A DNA stretch of 60,349 nucleotides from Oscillospiraceae bacterium (GCA_022770625.1 JALEHK010000003.1:1-60349); one strand, 5' to 3'; shown: positions 1-9,886, counted from the stretch's first letter. Notes: generated by a model not told the origin, from the sequence alone. Numbers and translations are program-made.

Positions 1-141
1 GTGCAGCGGGTAGGCGGCTTTCTTGTCTTTTCCCAGCTTGCTCCCTACGACAGTATGAACTGACAGGTTCCAAGGGTCAGGTTTTACCTTCTCAACGCCG
101 TCTTTTTTCAAAAAAGACTTTGTTCCCCTGCAATCATCGGA
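1..141 (-). promoter_or_regulatory. TPP riboswitch aptamer, left-end copy
   Basis: This segment is identical to the last 141 bases of the window. Read on the minus strand it has TPP riboswitch (THI element) landmarks: a TTGC/GCAA closing stem, a TTGAGA variant of the thi box, and the GGAACCTG...CATACTG...GTAGGGAGC core. The transcript would leave the window at base 1. It reaches thiM only if the ends are joined. Confidence 0.85.
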
Positions 142-144
142 CTT

Positions 145-173
145 ATTATAGCAGTTTTACAAGGGATTGTAAA
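145..173 (-). promoter_or_regulatory. Promoter of the TPP riboswitch/thi operon
   Basis: On the minus strand TTTACA, a 17-bp spacer and TATAAT with an extended TGC. The predicted start lies a few bases before the riboswitch. The -35 is one arm of a short inverted repeat (TTTACA-N6-TGTAAA). Confidence 0.7.
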
Positions 174-188
174 GGGCGGTTATTACTC

Positions 189-341
189 AAAAAAGTTTAG
201 GATTGACCCCTTTTTAAAGGGGTCACAGGACTCAAAGGGACAGAGTCCCTTTGTTTGCACACATGGCCGATGCGGAAACTTTTTCACAACTTCCGAAGTG
301 TTCTAATTTCTATTGTTCCGCGTTAGCGGAACCCAAAAAAT
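189..341 (-). repeat. Dispersed palindromic element, copy 1
   Basis: This is a minus-oriented copy of a modular intergenic element found six times in the window. It holds three short hairpins: the first has GTTCCGC/GCGGAAC arms (315-332), the second has AAAGGGA/TCCCTTT arms, and the third has ACCCC/GGGGT arms. The stems differ in sequence from other copies but keep base pairing. It carries the shared ACTTCGGAAGTTGTGAAAAAG block. No protein is supported here. Confidence 0.75.
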
Positions 342-358
342 AATCAAAAATAAGAGAA

Positions 359-398
359 GCCTGCCATTCCATTTTCAATGGAATGGCAGGCTTTTTTT
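359..398 (+). terminator. Hairpin with T tract between two repeat copies
   Basis: Perfect 14-bp stem (GCCTGCCATTCCAT and its complement) followed by seven Ts on the plus strand. The same hairpin is at 13023-13061 next to another copy of the dispersed element, so it may belong to the repeat. It separates divergent copies 1 and 2. Confidence 0.6.
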
Positions 399-604
399 AG
401 ACAATATTTTGGGTCTTGCTGCGCAAGACAACTTAAACAGGAACACTTCGGAAGTTGTGAAAAAGAGTGAATATCGGTTTATCGTGCAAACAAAGGGCTT
501 TGCCCTTTTGAAACCCACAAGCCCTTTTTTGAAGGGCTTGACCCCAAAATCTATTGACCGTTTTCGAAACTCCATGTTTTTCCTTTGCGTAGAGCAAAGG
601 AAAA
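399..604 (+). repeat. Dispersed palindromic element, copy 2
   Basis: Plus-oriented copy. The first stem is GTCTTGC/GCAAGAC instead of the GTTCCGC/GCGGAAC of copies 1 and 3. Then come an AAGGGCTTTGCCCTT stem, a long AAGCCC(TTTTTTGA)AGGGCTT stem, and a terminal CTTTGC/GCAAAG hairpin (578-604) that touches the stop of sufU and may end suf transcription. Confidence 0.75.
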
Positions 605-1036
605 TTATTTCACCTTTTTATTCAGAACTTCCTGAAGCGTATGCCAGCCGAGCACCGCACATTTGACGCGGGCGGGCATATGCGAAATATCCTTCAGTGC
701 CGATGCTTCTTCCAGCTCATCCAGTTCCTCGTCGCTCGCCTCTCCCTTAATCATCCGGAAAAAGAGGTCGGCAAGTTTCAGCGCTTCCTCTTTCTTTTTT
801 CCAATGACCATGCCGAGCATGATATCCGCCGAGGCCTGCGAGATCGCGCATCCGTCCCCGACAAACGCGCCGTCCGAAATCGTGTCCCCGTCCAGCTTGA
901 GCTTGAGAAAAATATCGTCGCCGCAGCTGGGGTTGACCCCTTCCAGAACAATATCCGCGTCGGGAAGATCGTGCTTGAATTCCGGGCGCATATTGTGCTC
1001 GGTCAGAATCTCATTGTAAAAACTTCTATTCTCCAT
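605..1036 (-). CDS. sufU: SufU, iron-sulfur assembly / sulfur-transfer protein
   Basis: Zinc-dependent sulfur acceptor that takes persulfide sulfur from SufS in the cytoplasmic SUF pathway of Gram-positive bacteria. The 143-residue protein is the family's usual length and keeps the zinc ligands: C38 and D40 in NPSCGDD, C63 in GDGCAIS, and C126 in ARVKCAVLGW. The acidic insert EASDEELDELEEA near residues 99-111 is typical of SufU rather than the IscU scaffold. It is the last gene of the suf operon and its start overlaps the end of sufS by 11 bases, implying coupled translation. A repeat-derived hairpin follows the stop directly. Confidence 0.95.
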   Translation of the reverse strand: MENRSFYNEILTEHNMRPEFKHDLPDADIVLEGVNPSCGDDIFLKLKLDGDTISDGAFVGDGCAISQASADIMLGMVIGKKKEEALKLADLFFRMIKGEASDEELDELEEASALKDISHMPARVKCAVLGWHTLQEVLNKKVK

Positions 1037-2249
1037 AACCCATCCTCCGGCGGACGCTCTCGACGCTGTTCAGGAAAGCATCGACCTCCGCCTCCGTATT
1101 ATAAAACATCAGGCTTGCGCGGGTAGACGAACGAACGCCAAGATAGGTCAAAAGCGGCTGTGCGCAGTGATGACCGGCGCGGACATCGACCCCGTCCGAC
1201 TCCAGAACGGCGCTTATATCGTGCGGATGAACATCATCGATCGTAAACGAAAGGATTCCGGTGTGCTCACTCGCCTTTTCCGAACCCATGACGTGGATAT
1301 GCGGAATGGCCTGAAGCCCCCGGAGCGCCCGCTCGGTCAAAAGAAGCTCTCTCTCCTGCATCAGCGGGAACCCGGTTTCCTCGATATAACGGATCGCGGC
1401 GGCAAGTCCGACCGCACCGGCAGCGTTGACCGTGCCCGCTTCGAATTTATGCGGAACTTCGGCATAGACCGCGCCCTCGCGGGTGACCGAATCGATCATC
1501 TCTCCGCCGGTCAGAAAGGGCGGCATCTCTTCGAGAAGCTCTTTTCTGCCGTAGAGAACGCCGATTCCCATCGGCCCCATCAGCTTATGACCGGAAAACG
1601 CGAGGAAATCGACTCCGAGCGCAGTCACATCAATCGGCATATGCGGGCTGCTCTGAGCAGCGTCAAGAACAACGACCGCACCGGCGTTTCTGGCAGCGGC
1701 TACGATCTTATCGACCGGCGTCTCATGTCCCAGGACATTGGAAACATGAGTGACCGCGACCAGTCTCGTCTTGTCCGAAAAAGCGGCGTCGATCCGCTCC
1801 TGCGGAAGACTTCCGTCCGGCTCACATTCGAGGAAGCGGAGTTTTGCGCCGGTCTGTCTCGCGACCATCTGCCAGGGAAGGAGGTTGGAGTGGTGCTCCA
1901 TGATCGAAACAACGATCTCGTCTCCCGCCTTGATATGAGAAAGGCCGTAGCTGTACGCGACCAGATTCAGGCTCTCGGTCGTATTCCGGGTAAAGATGAT
2001 CTCTTCCGGATGAGCGGCGTGGATAAATTTCTGCGCCGCGACCCGCGAACGCTCATAGTCCTCGGTTGCCGCAACGCTTAACGGATAAAAACCGCGAAGG
2101 GGGTTGGCGTTATGGCAGCGGTAGAAATCCCGCTCGGCGTCCAGCACACACTGCGGACGCTGTGCAGTCGCGGCGTTGTCCAGATAAGCGGTCTTTTCAT
2201 GGGTCAGAAGCGGAAATTCCGCCCGGATCTGCTCAATCGTTTTCAGCAT
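1026..2249 (-). CDS. sufS: SufS, group II cysteine desulfurase
   Basis: PLP enzyme that converts cysteine to alanine and passes the persulfide to SufU. The protein is 407 residues from the chosen ATG, which has a GGGGAGGTG ribosome site 7 bases upstream; longer in-frame starts lack one and would run deep into sufD. The PLP lysine is K222 in FSGHKLMGP and the persulfide cysteine is C362 in RAGHHCAQPL, close to their positions in Bacillus SufS. The gene overlaps the end of sufD by 17 bases and lies in the sufC-B-D-S-U operon. Confidence 0.96.
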   Translation of the reverse strand: MLKTIEQIRAEFPLLTHEKTAYLDNAATAQRPQCVLDAERDFYRCHNANPLRGFYPLSVAATEDYERSRVAAQKFIHAAHPEEIIFTRNTTESLNLVAYSYGLSHIKAGDEIVVSIMEHHSNLLPWQMVARQTGAKLRFLECEPDGSLPQERIDAAFSDKTRLVAVTHVSNVLGHETPVDKIVAAARNAGAVVVLDAAQSSPHMPIDVTALGVDFLAFSGHKLMGPMGIGVLYGRKELLEEMPPFLTGGEMIDSVTREGAVYAEVPHKFEAGTVNAAGAVGLAAAIRYIEETGFPLMQERELLLTERALRGLQAIPHIHVMGSEKASEHTGILSFTIDDVHPHDISAVLESDGVDVRAGHHCAQPLLTYLGVRSSTRASLMFYNTEAEVDAFLNSVESVRRRMGYGE

Positions 2250-3273
2250 TTCCAAGCACCTCCCCGATCCCGCGCTCTGCGATGGTCCGTGCTTCTTCGT
2301 TATCAAACGTTCCGCACAGCCGGTCGAGTTTGGCGCGGCTCATCAGTTTTTCCGCCTGCTCCCGTTCAATCCCGCGGGAAGCAAAGTAGAAGAGGATATC
2401 CTCGTCCAGTTCGCCGATCGTCGCGCCGTGGTTGCCCTGTACGTCCTCTTCCGCGCAGAGGATCAGCGGGATCGTCTGGTTCACGATCTCTTCGCCGAGA
2501 AGCAGGACGTTTTCCTGTTCGGTTCCGATCGAGCCGGACGAGCCGTTTTTGAAGTCGATCGTGCCGCGGAAGATCTTGGACGAACGATCCATCAGCGTAC
2601 CGTCCGCGCGGATAAAGCTCTCGGTCTTTTTGCCGGCATGGTTGACGACATAGTTGCAGTCGAGCTTCTGCTCTCCGCGGGTCAGGTATCCGATCTCCGC
2701 CGAATAGCTGCTTCCGTCGCCGGTCAGATCGATGTGGCAGTCGGAATAGAGGTTGCCCTTACCGATCAAGAGCTGAGCCATCTCGATCCGGCCGTTTTCG
2801 CCGCAGACCCCGTGGATGTCCGAAAGGACGGTCGCGGGGGTACCGGGCATCTGGATCTGAATCAGGCGGATCTTTGCGTTTTTCTCCGCCTCCAGTTCCA
2901 GATGGAAGGCGAGCGTATTTTCGCCCTTTTCACATCCTAAAACGATCGTCAGCTCGCTTCCCTCTTCCGCACGGAAGAAGGCCTTTCCGGCGGTAAAGGG
3001 AGCCTCTCCCCCGCCGATATGAAGGGAAACGGTCTTTTTTTCGTCCTTTTTAGCCGCACCGTAGACGGAAGGAAGTCCATCCGCCGCAAAAATAAGCCCG
3101 GCGCCGCTTACAACCTCTGCGTCAAAGGGCTTTCCGCCCTCTTTGAGCGTCATCTCACAGGGAAGCGTTTCGTTTCCCCATTTCAGTTCGCTTCCGTTCA
3201 TATGAAGCCGGTTCCAGGTCTTTGCGGGAAGCTGGCCGACCGCAACAGAAGTATATTCACTTACTTTTTCCAT
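2233..3273 (-). CDS. sufD: SufD, Fe-S assembly scaffold subunit
   Basis: Partner of SufB in the SufBC2D scaffold that builds Fe-S clusters. At 346 residues it is a short SufD. It has the right-handed beta-helix type region (GMEMAQLL-like and LDCNYVVNHAGKKTES segments) and the conserved C-terminal stretch NHGATIGELDEDILFYFASRGIE, here within about residues 276-302, also shared with SufB. A strong GGAGAGGAGG site precedes the ATG. It lies between sufB and sufS, 18 bases downstream of sufB. Identification rests on context and the C-terminal motif; the N-terminal half is divergent, as is usual for SufD. Confidence 0.9.
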   Translation of the reverse strand: MEKVSEYTSVAVGQLPAKTWNRLHMNGSELKWGNETLPCEMTLKEGGKPFDAEVVSGAGLIFAADGLPSVYGAAKKDEKKTVSLHIGGGEAPFTAGKAFFRAEEGSELTIVLGCEKGENTLAFHLELEAEKNAKIRLIQIQMPGTPATVLSDIHGVCGENGRIEMAQLLIGKGNLYSDCHIDLTGDGSSYSAEIGYLTRGEQKLDCNYVVNHAGKKTESFIRADGTLMDRSSKIFRGTIDFKNGSSGSIGTEQENVLLLGEEIVNQTIPLILCAEEDVQGNHGATIGELDEDILFYFASRGIEREQAEKLMSRAKLDRLCGTFDNEEARTIAERGIGEVLGNAEND

Positions 3274-3291
3274 CAGATATTCCTCCTCTCC

Positions 3292-4698
3292 TTAACCGAT
3301 GCTGCCCTTCATTTCCAGACGGATCAGGTTATTCATCTCGACCGCGTATTCCAGCGGGAGTTCCTTGGAAACGTTGTCGGCAAAACCGCTGACGATCAGC
3401 GCGCGCGCATCCTCTTCGCTCATGCCGCGGCTCATCAGATAGAAAACGGCCTCATCGCTGATCCGTCCGATCTGAGCCTCATGACCGACGTTGGCGCTCC
3501 GGCAGCGGATGTCCATCGCGGGGATCGTATCCGAACGGGAAACCGAGTCGAGCATCAGCGACTGGCAGGAGACCGAGGATTTGGCCTTTTCGGCGTCCTT
3601 GGTGACAACAACGCTGCTGCGGAAGGTGCTGATGCCGCCGTCCTTGGAGATCGAACGGGTGTTCATATACGAGCTGGTGTCGGGCGCGGCATGAACGACT
3701 TTCGCGCCGGTGTCAAGGTTCTGCCCCTTGCCGGCGAAGGTGATGCCGGTAAATTCCATCCGCGAGCCTTTCCCTTTGAGGATGCTCATCGGATAGAGGT
3801 AGGAAACGTGGGAGCCGAACGATCCCGATACCCATTCGATCGTGCCGCCCTCTTCAACGATCGCCCGCTTGGTGTTGAGGTTATACATATTCTTCGACCA
3901 GTTCTCGATCGTCGAATAGCGCAGCTTTGCGTTCTTGCCGACAAAAAGCTCGACGCAGCCGGCGTGGAGGTTGGCGACGTTATATTTCGGCGCGGAGCAG
4001 CCCTCGATAAAGTGGAGGTATGCCCCTTCCTCAACGATGATGAGGGTATGCTCAAACTGTCCGGCGCCGGGCGCATTCAGACGGAAATAGGACTGAAGCG
4101 GGATGGTAACCGAGACGCCCTTGGGAACGTAAACGAACGATCCGCCCGACCAGACCGCGCCGTGAAGGGCGGCAAACTTATGATCGTTGGGCTTGACCAG
4201 CTTCATGAAATGCTTCTGCACCATATCGGCGTATTCGCCCCGGAGCGCACTCTCCATATCGGTATAGACGACGCCCTGCGCCGCGACCTCTTCGCGGACG
4301 TTATGATAGACAAGCTCCGAGTCGTACTGCGCGCCGACGCCCGCAAGCGACTCCCGCTCCGCCTTCGGGATACCGAGCCGTTCAAAGGTATCCTTGATGT
4401 CCTTGGGGACTTCCGACCATTTGCCCTTCATGCCGGTGTTGGGGCGGACATAGGTAACGATGTTGTCCATGTCCAGTCCTTCGATCGACGGGCCCCAGTC
4501 GGGAACCTTCATCTCGTTGTAAATCTGGAGCGACTGCAAACGGAAATTCTGCATCCAGACCGGATCGTTTTTCTCTTTGGAAATTTTCTCGACGATCTCC
4601 GGCGTCAGCCCCGCCTGGAGCTTGAACGAGTCCTTTGACTCGTCTTTAATGTCATATATGCTTCTGTCGATATCTTCGACCTGACTTTTCTCCTTCAT
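3292..4698 (-). CDS. sufB: SufB, Fe-S cluster scaffold
   Basis: Core scaffold of the SufBCD complex, on which the nascent cluster forms. The 468-residue length is normal. The protein has the conserved SufB core (FAALHGAVWSGGSFVYVPKG; EEGAYLHFIEGCSAP; VSGSFGSHVSYLYPM) and the C-terminal block GHEAQIGRISDEAVFYLMSRG. It is the second gene of the operon, 17 bases after sufC, and is one of the most conserved proteins in the window. Confidence 0.97.
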   Translation of the reverse strand: MKEKSQVEDIDRSIYDIKDESKDSFKLQAGLTPEIVEKISKEKNDPVWMQNFRLQSLQIYNEMKVPDWGPSIEGLDMDNIVTYVRPNTGMKGKWSEVPKDIKDTFERLGIPKAERESLAGVGAQYDSELVYHNVREEVAAQGVVYTDMESALRGEYADMVQKHFMKLVKPNDHKFAALHGAVWSGGSFVYVPKGVSVTIPLQSYFRLNAPGAGQFEHTLIIVEEGAYLHFIEGCSAPKYNVANLHAGCVELFVGKNAKLRYSTIENWSKNMYNLNTKRAIVEEGGTIEWVSGSFGSHVSYLYPMSILKGKGSRMEFTGITFAGKGQNLDTGAKVVHAAPDTSSYMNTRSISKDGGISTFRSSVVVTKDAEKAKSSVSCQSLMLDSVSRSDTIPAMDIRCRSANVGHEAQIGRISDEAVFYLMSRGMSEEDARALIVSGFADNVSKELPLEYAVEMNNLIRLEMKGSIG

Positions 4699-4715
4699 GC
4701 GTTTCTCCTTTCGGC

Positions 4716-5468
4716 TTACTGCGCGTCTTTCTCGTAGCCCGCAAAGCCTTCGCTGTTGACCTCGTCAACCAGGCTTCCGTCACCCGTGCGGACGATCTTT
4801 CCATCCACCATGATGTGGGTGTAATCGACATGGAGCGATTCAAGAATACGGGTCGAATGGGTGATAATCAGAAGGCTTCCGTCACAGGTTTTCTGATAGG
4901 CTTCGATGCCCTTGGAAACGGTGCGGACAGCATCGACGTCGAGTCCCGAGTCGGTCTCGTCGAGGATTGCAAGGCTGGGCTTGAGCATGAGCATCTGAAG
5001 GATCTCGGCTTTTTTCTTTTCGCCGCCCGAGAAGCCGACGTTTAAGTCGCGCTCGGCATAGGAAGGATCCATCTGAAGAAGCTCCATCGTTTTCGCAAGT
5101 TCCTTCTTGAAATCCCAAAGGCGGATTCTGCCGCCGGTACGCTGCTCGAGCGCCGAACGGATGAATGCAGAGAGGGTGATGCCGGGGACTTCGAGCGGAT
5201 TCTGGAACGAAAGGAACATTCCCTTTCTCGCCCGCTCATAAACCGGCGTTCCGGTGATGTTTTCCTCGTTGAACCAGATTTCTCCGCCGGTCACGGTATA
5301 CCGGGGATTTCCGACCAGCGCATAACCGAGCGTCGATTTACCGGTGCCGTTCGGGCCCATCAGGACGTGCGTCTCGCCCTTTCCGACCGAAAGATCGACG
5401 CCGTGCAGAATCTCTTTCTCATCCACGTTGACGAACAGGTTCTTTACGTCAAGCAGCTTTTTACTCAT
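4716..5468 (-). CDS. sufC: SufC, Fe-S assembly ATPase
   Basis: ABC-type ATPase that drives conformational change in SufB-SufD. The 250-residue protein has Walker A GPNGTGKS at residues 38-45, the atypical SufC signature SGGEKKK at 147-153, and Walker B LAILDETDSGLD at 167-177. A GGGAGG ribosome site precedes the ATG. It is the first gene of the suf operon; the promoter at 5586-5614 lies about 120 bases upstream. Confidence 0.97.
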   Translation of the reverse strand: MSKKLLDVKNLFVNVDEKEILHGVDLSVGKGETHVLMGPNGTGKSTLGYALVGNPRYTVTGGEIWFNEENITGTPVYERARKGMFLSFQNPLEVPGITLSAFIRSALEQRTGGRIRLWDFKKELAKTMELLQMDPSYAERDLNVGFSGGEKKKAEILQMLMLKPSLAILDETDSGLDVDAVRTVSKGIEAYQKTCDGSLLIITHSTRILESLHVDYTHIMVDGKIVRTGDGSLVDEVNSEGFAGYEKDAQ

Positions 5469-5585
5469 TTTATAATATCCTCCCTTTTTCCCGGAAAGGC
5501 TCTCACACCCAGACCGGTATCGACAGAAACGGTTTTCGGAAAGTACCTTTCCGCCCGTTCAGAAATCGTTTTTTATTACAGCTTT

Positions 5586-5618
5586 ATTTTACTCCTATTT
5601 ACCTACTATGTAAATAGG
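5586..5618 (-). promoter_or_regulatory. suf operon promoter with inverted-repeat operator
   Basis: Minus-strand TTTACA (5609-5614), 17-bp spacer and TAAAAT (5586-5591). A perfect 9-bp inverted repeat, CCTATTTAC-N7-GTAAATAGG (5594-5618), covers the -35 and most of the spacer, which is where a repressor would be expected to bind. No adjacent Rrf2/SufR-type regulator gene is present. Confidence 0.6.
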
Positions 5619-5737
5619 GAAAATGAGAAATTTTTTTCTTTTTCCGCTTCCAACTACGTCTATTTTGCCAATTTTATAAAAATAAAAGCACCCGCGGACA
5701 AAAAATTGCCCCTTTCCTTTCCGATTTCCGCTTTCGA

Positions 5738-5766
5738 TTGACCTTCTTTTCGTTTTGTGTTATGAT
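5738..5766 (+). promoter_or_regulatory. Promoter of the ABC-F/queH unit
   Basis: TTGACC, 17-bp spacer, TATGAT, about 65 bases before the ABC-F start codon. Confidence 0.6.
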
Positions 5767-5833
5767 GATAAACAGAGTATTATCGCAATTTCAAGGAAAG
5801 GACGGCTTCCACAGGGAAGCTCTGGAAAATTCT

Positions 5834-7774
<1,941 letters not shown>

Positions 7775-7795
7775 TTTTGAAGAAAGGAAACCGAT

Positions 7796-8368
7796 ATGGA
7801 TAAAGTTTTGCTGCACACCTGCTGTGCGCCCTGCTCCCTCTCCTGCATCGACCCGCTCCGGGAGGAAGGGATCGAGCCGGTCGCTTTCTGGTACAATCCG
7901 AACATCCATCCTTGGAAGGAGTACGAAGCCCGCCGGAACTGCCTTTTGGACTACGCGCCGACCATCGGGATGGAGGTTTTGGTCGAAGAAAACTACGGAC
8001 TGCGGGAATTTGTCAAAAACGTGGTCGAGGACATCGACGGCCGGTGCACCTACTGCTATGAACACCGGCTCGAGGAAACCGCGCGGTACGCCGCCGCGCA
8101 TGGCTTTACCGGCTTTACGACCACTCTTCTTGCAAGCGTTTACCAGAAGCACGATCTGATTGCCGCCGCCGCCAAGCGGTTCGGAGAGATGTACGGCGTC
8201 GAATTTGTTTACCGCGATTTCCGTCCCAACTTCCGCGCCGGAAACCAGCGTGCGAGAGAGCTTGGCTTTTATATGCAGAAATACTGCGGATGCGTCTTTT
8301 CGGAGGCCGACCGCTACCAGAAACAGATTCAGCGGGACATCAAAAAATTTTCCGAAGAGGGAAAATAA
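7796..8368 (+). CDS. queH: QueH, epoxyqueuosine reductase
   Basis: Catalyses the last step of queuosine synthesis, reducing epoxyqueuosine in tRNA, as the non-orthologous alternative to QueG. The 190-residue protein has the QueH (DUF208) cysteine pattern: C9, C10 and C13 in HTCCAPC, C84 and C87 in RCTYC, and C164 and C166 in KYCGC, ligands for a [4Fe-4S] cluster and a second metal. A GAAAGGAAA site precedes the ATG. No other queuosine gene is nearby, which fits salvage or genes elsewhere. Confidence 0.93.
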   Translation: MDKVLLHTCCAPCSLSCIDPLREEGIEPVAFWYNPNIHPWKEYEARRNCLLDYAPTIGMEVLVEENYGLREFVKNVVEDIDGRCTYCYEHRLEETARYAAAHGFTGFTTTLLASVYQKHDLIAAAAKRFGEMYGVEFVYRDFRPNFRAGNQRARELGFYMQKYCGCVFSEADRYQKQIQRDIKKFSEEGK

Positions 8369-8380
8369 GCATTTGTATCA

Positions 8381-8429
8381 AAAAGCGCTCTATTCCGGCT
8401 GTTTTCAGCAGAGAATAGAGCGCTTTTTT
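8381..8429 (+). terminator. Terminator after queH
   Basis: Long stem AAAAGCGCTCTATTC / GAATAGAGCGCTTTTTT closing on a T tract. Confidence 0.85.
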
Positions 8430-8463
8430 CACGTTTTGGCACGATTTGGACAGCAGATAGATA

Positions 8464-8504
8464 GAACAATCGTTCTTGAAATGTTCGAAAAAATATGCTA
8501 TACT
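8464..8504 (+). promoter_or_regulatory. Promoter with LexA-type box
   Basis: A perfect dyad GAAC-AATC-GTTC (8464-8475) matches the Gram-positive LexA/DinR box core. It abuts TTGAAA (8476-8481), a 17-bp spacer and TATACT (8499-8504) with extended TGC. No open reading frame follows on this strand. Confidence 0.55.
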
Positions 8505-8510
8505 AGAAAG

Positions 8511-8566
8511 TAGAGGAAGAAGAAAAGTCGGCAGAGCAAAGTTTCCCCCGCTCTGCCGGCTCGTTT
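8511..8566 (+). ncRNA. Possible short transcript ending in a terminator hairpin
   Basis: About 56 bases lie between the strong promoter ending at 8504 and an 11-bp hairpin (GTCGGCAGAGC/GCTCTGCCGGC, one wobble) followed by TCGTTTTT. The product would be a short purine-rich RNA. On the minus strand the same hairpin probably ends the lipoprotein transcript, so it may only be a bidirectional terminator. Existence of the RNA is an inference. Confidence 0.3.
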
Positions 8567-8571
8567 TTGAT

Positions 8572-9831
8572 TCAGTCGTTGATATTGACCGTTTCCTCAG
8601 GTGTACCGTCGCAGTCCTCATCCAGCATGACCATATAGGTCTTTCTGGCGTCCACGTACAGCCGAACCTTTCCGACCCCCGATTCGGTCATCATGATCGA
8701 GTAGCAGGAGACGTCCGAGACCGTCTCGATTCCTTCAAAGATAAAGCTGCGCTGTTCGCTGCTTCCGTAGCGGCTGATGCAGAAATCGATCAGCGACCCG
8801 CTCATCAGTTCGCTGGCCGCGGTATATTCCTCTTCCGTCACGGTAAAGGAGTTCTCCGAATCGCCCTCGGATTCCTGATAGGTGACATTCACGTTTCCGC
8901 TTCCGTCCGACTCGACCTTATATTCCCCGGCGCGGACGAGCGAACCGGTATCATCCCACACATAGCTCGCCTGCGTATAATCGATCGCGCTTCCGCGTTC
9001 GTAGGTCGTGATCTGTTGGGTGTCGGCATTAGGCGTGGGGGCGGAATATTGTTCAAATCCGGGATAAGCGACAAAATTCCCCTCCGCCGGATCGTACAGC
9101 CAGAGATAATAATACGTGTTTACATTTCCGGACGATGCGCAGAGAAGGATATCCTCATAGCCGTCAAAGTTCATATCCCGCGCCAGCAGCGTCGAAGCGT
9201 CCGGAACGATGCCTTCGTTTCCGTCGTGGAAAAGGGTCTGCTGAATCTCGCCGTTATAGCCGATATAAAGCGCCTGACTGTCGGCGTAGGCGTACTGTCC
9301 GGTTTTCAGCGTCAGGACAAAATCCGCCGTTCCGTCCTCGGAGATCTGGGAAGCGTACTGAGCCGCCTGGGCAAGATTCTGCTGCTGCTCCGGCGTCAGG
9401 GATTCCTGAGTCGAGATATTGTTCCAGATGCTGTCCTCCGAAGCGGGCGTCAGCGTCCCGTCCGGGTAGTAAGAGTATAAAACGCCGCTCTCGGGATCGA
9501 CCGCCAGCGCCGGTTCAAACGCGATCGCTTCGTCCCCCTCGCCGGTTTCGACAAGGATCGTATAGACGCTGAGTCCGTCGATCTCCTGAAGCTCATCCGA
9601 CATCAGCGAAGCCCGGAAGGTACCGGACGCCGCGTTCTGCAAAAAGGTCTCGGCGCGGGTGAACGCTTCTTCCGGCGTCAGCGACGTCTGTGCGGAAACG
9701 GCGGGGCCTCGGATCTCTTCGACATCCGAATCGGTCTCACCGGCCTGACTGCATCCGGTGAGAAGAAGAGCGGATGCCAAGACCGCTGCGGCAAATTTTC
9801 TTTCGGGAGAGTGTATCGTAAAAAGTTTCAT
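8572..9831 (-). CDS. Putative surface lipoprotein
   Basis: A 419-residue protein with an N-terminal signal of the lipoprotein type: hydrophobic stretch FAAAVLASALLLTGC with the lipobox cysteine at residue 27, so mature protein is expected on the outer face of the membrane. The interior contains a DMNFDGYEDILLCAS segment like the calcium-binding FG-GAP/VCBS repeats and a similar DEDCDGTPEE near the C terminus. No catalytic motif was recognised. An AGGAG site precedes the ATG. It is monocistronic, with its own promoter and a candidate operator. Function unknown. Confidence 0.75.
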   Translation of the reverse strand: MKLFTIHSPERKFAAAVLASALLLTGCSQAGETDSDVEEIRGPAVSAQTSLTPEEAFTRAETFLQNAASGTFRASLMSDELQEIDGLSVYTILVETGEGDEAIAFEPALAVDPESGVLYSYYPDGTLTPASEDSIWNNISTQESLTPEQQQNLAQAAQYASQISEDGTADFVLTLKTGQYAYADSQALYIGYNGEIQQTLFHDGNEGIVPDASTLLARDMNFDGYEDILLCASSGNVNTYYYLWLYDPAEGNFVAYPGFEQYSAPTPNADTQQITTYERGSAIDYTQASYVWDDTGSLVRAGEYKVESDGSGNVNVTYQESEGDSENSFTVTEEEYTAASELMSGSLIDFCISRYGSSEQRSFIFEGIETVSDVSCYSIMMTESGVGKVRLYVDARKTYMVMLDEDCDGTPEETVNIND

Positions 9832-9851
9832 AAAATTCAGCTCCTGTGTGA

Positions 9852-9886
9852 AGGATACGCAGGTATCCTATGATAGTTGTATTATA
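9852..9886 (-). promoter_or_regulatory. Lipoprotein promoter -10 and candidate operator
   Basis: TATAAT with extended TGT at 9881-9886 (minus); the -35 is weak. Just downstream, where transcription would begin, lies a perfect 7-bp inverted repeat AGGATAC-GCAG-GTATCCT (9852-9869), a possible operator or leader hairpin. Confidence 0.5.

Noticed and set aside
399-604. Repeat-encoded peptide: copies 2, 3 and 4 keep an open frame reading NRNTSEVVKK and FLKGLTPKS
   Set aside because: The frame has no common start codon or ribosome site, is broken in copy 6, and the changes between copies preserve DNA palindromes. A nucleic-acid element explains it better.
3019-4638. Long open frame antisense to sufB-sufD (also opposite the acyl-CoA synthetase, uvrA and GH78 genes)
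   Set aside because: These long frames mirror G/C-rich coding genes on the other strand, lack ribosome sites and family motifs, and the opposite strand encodes clear conserved proteins.
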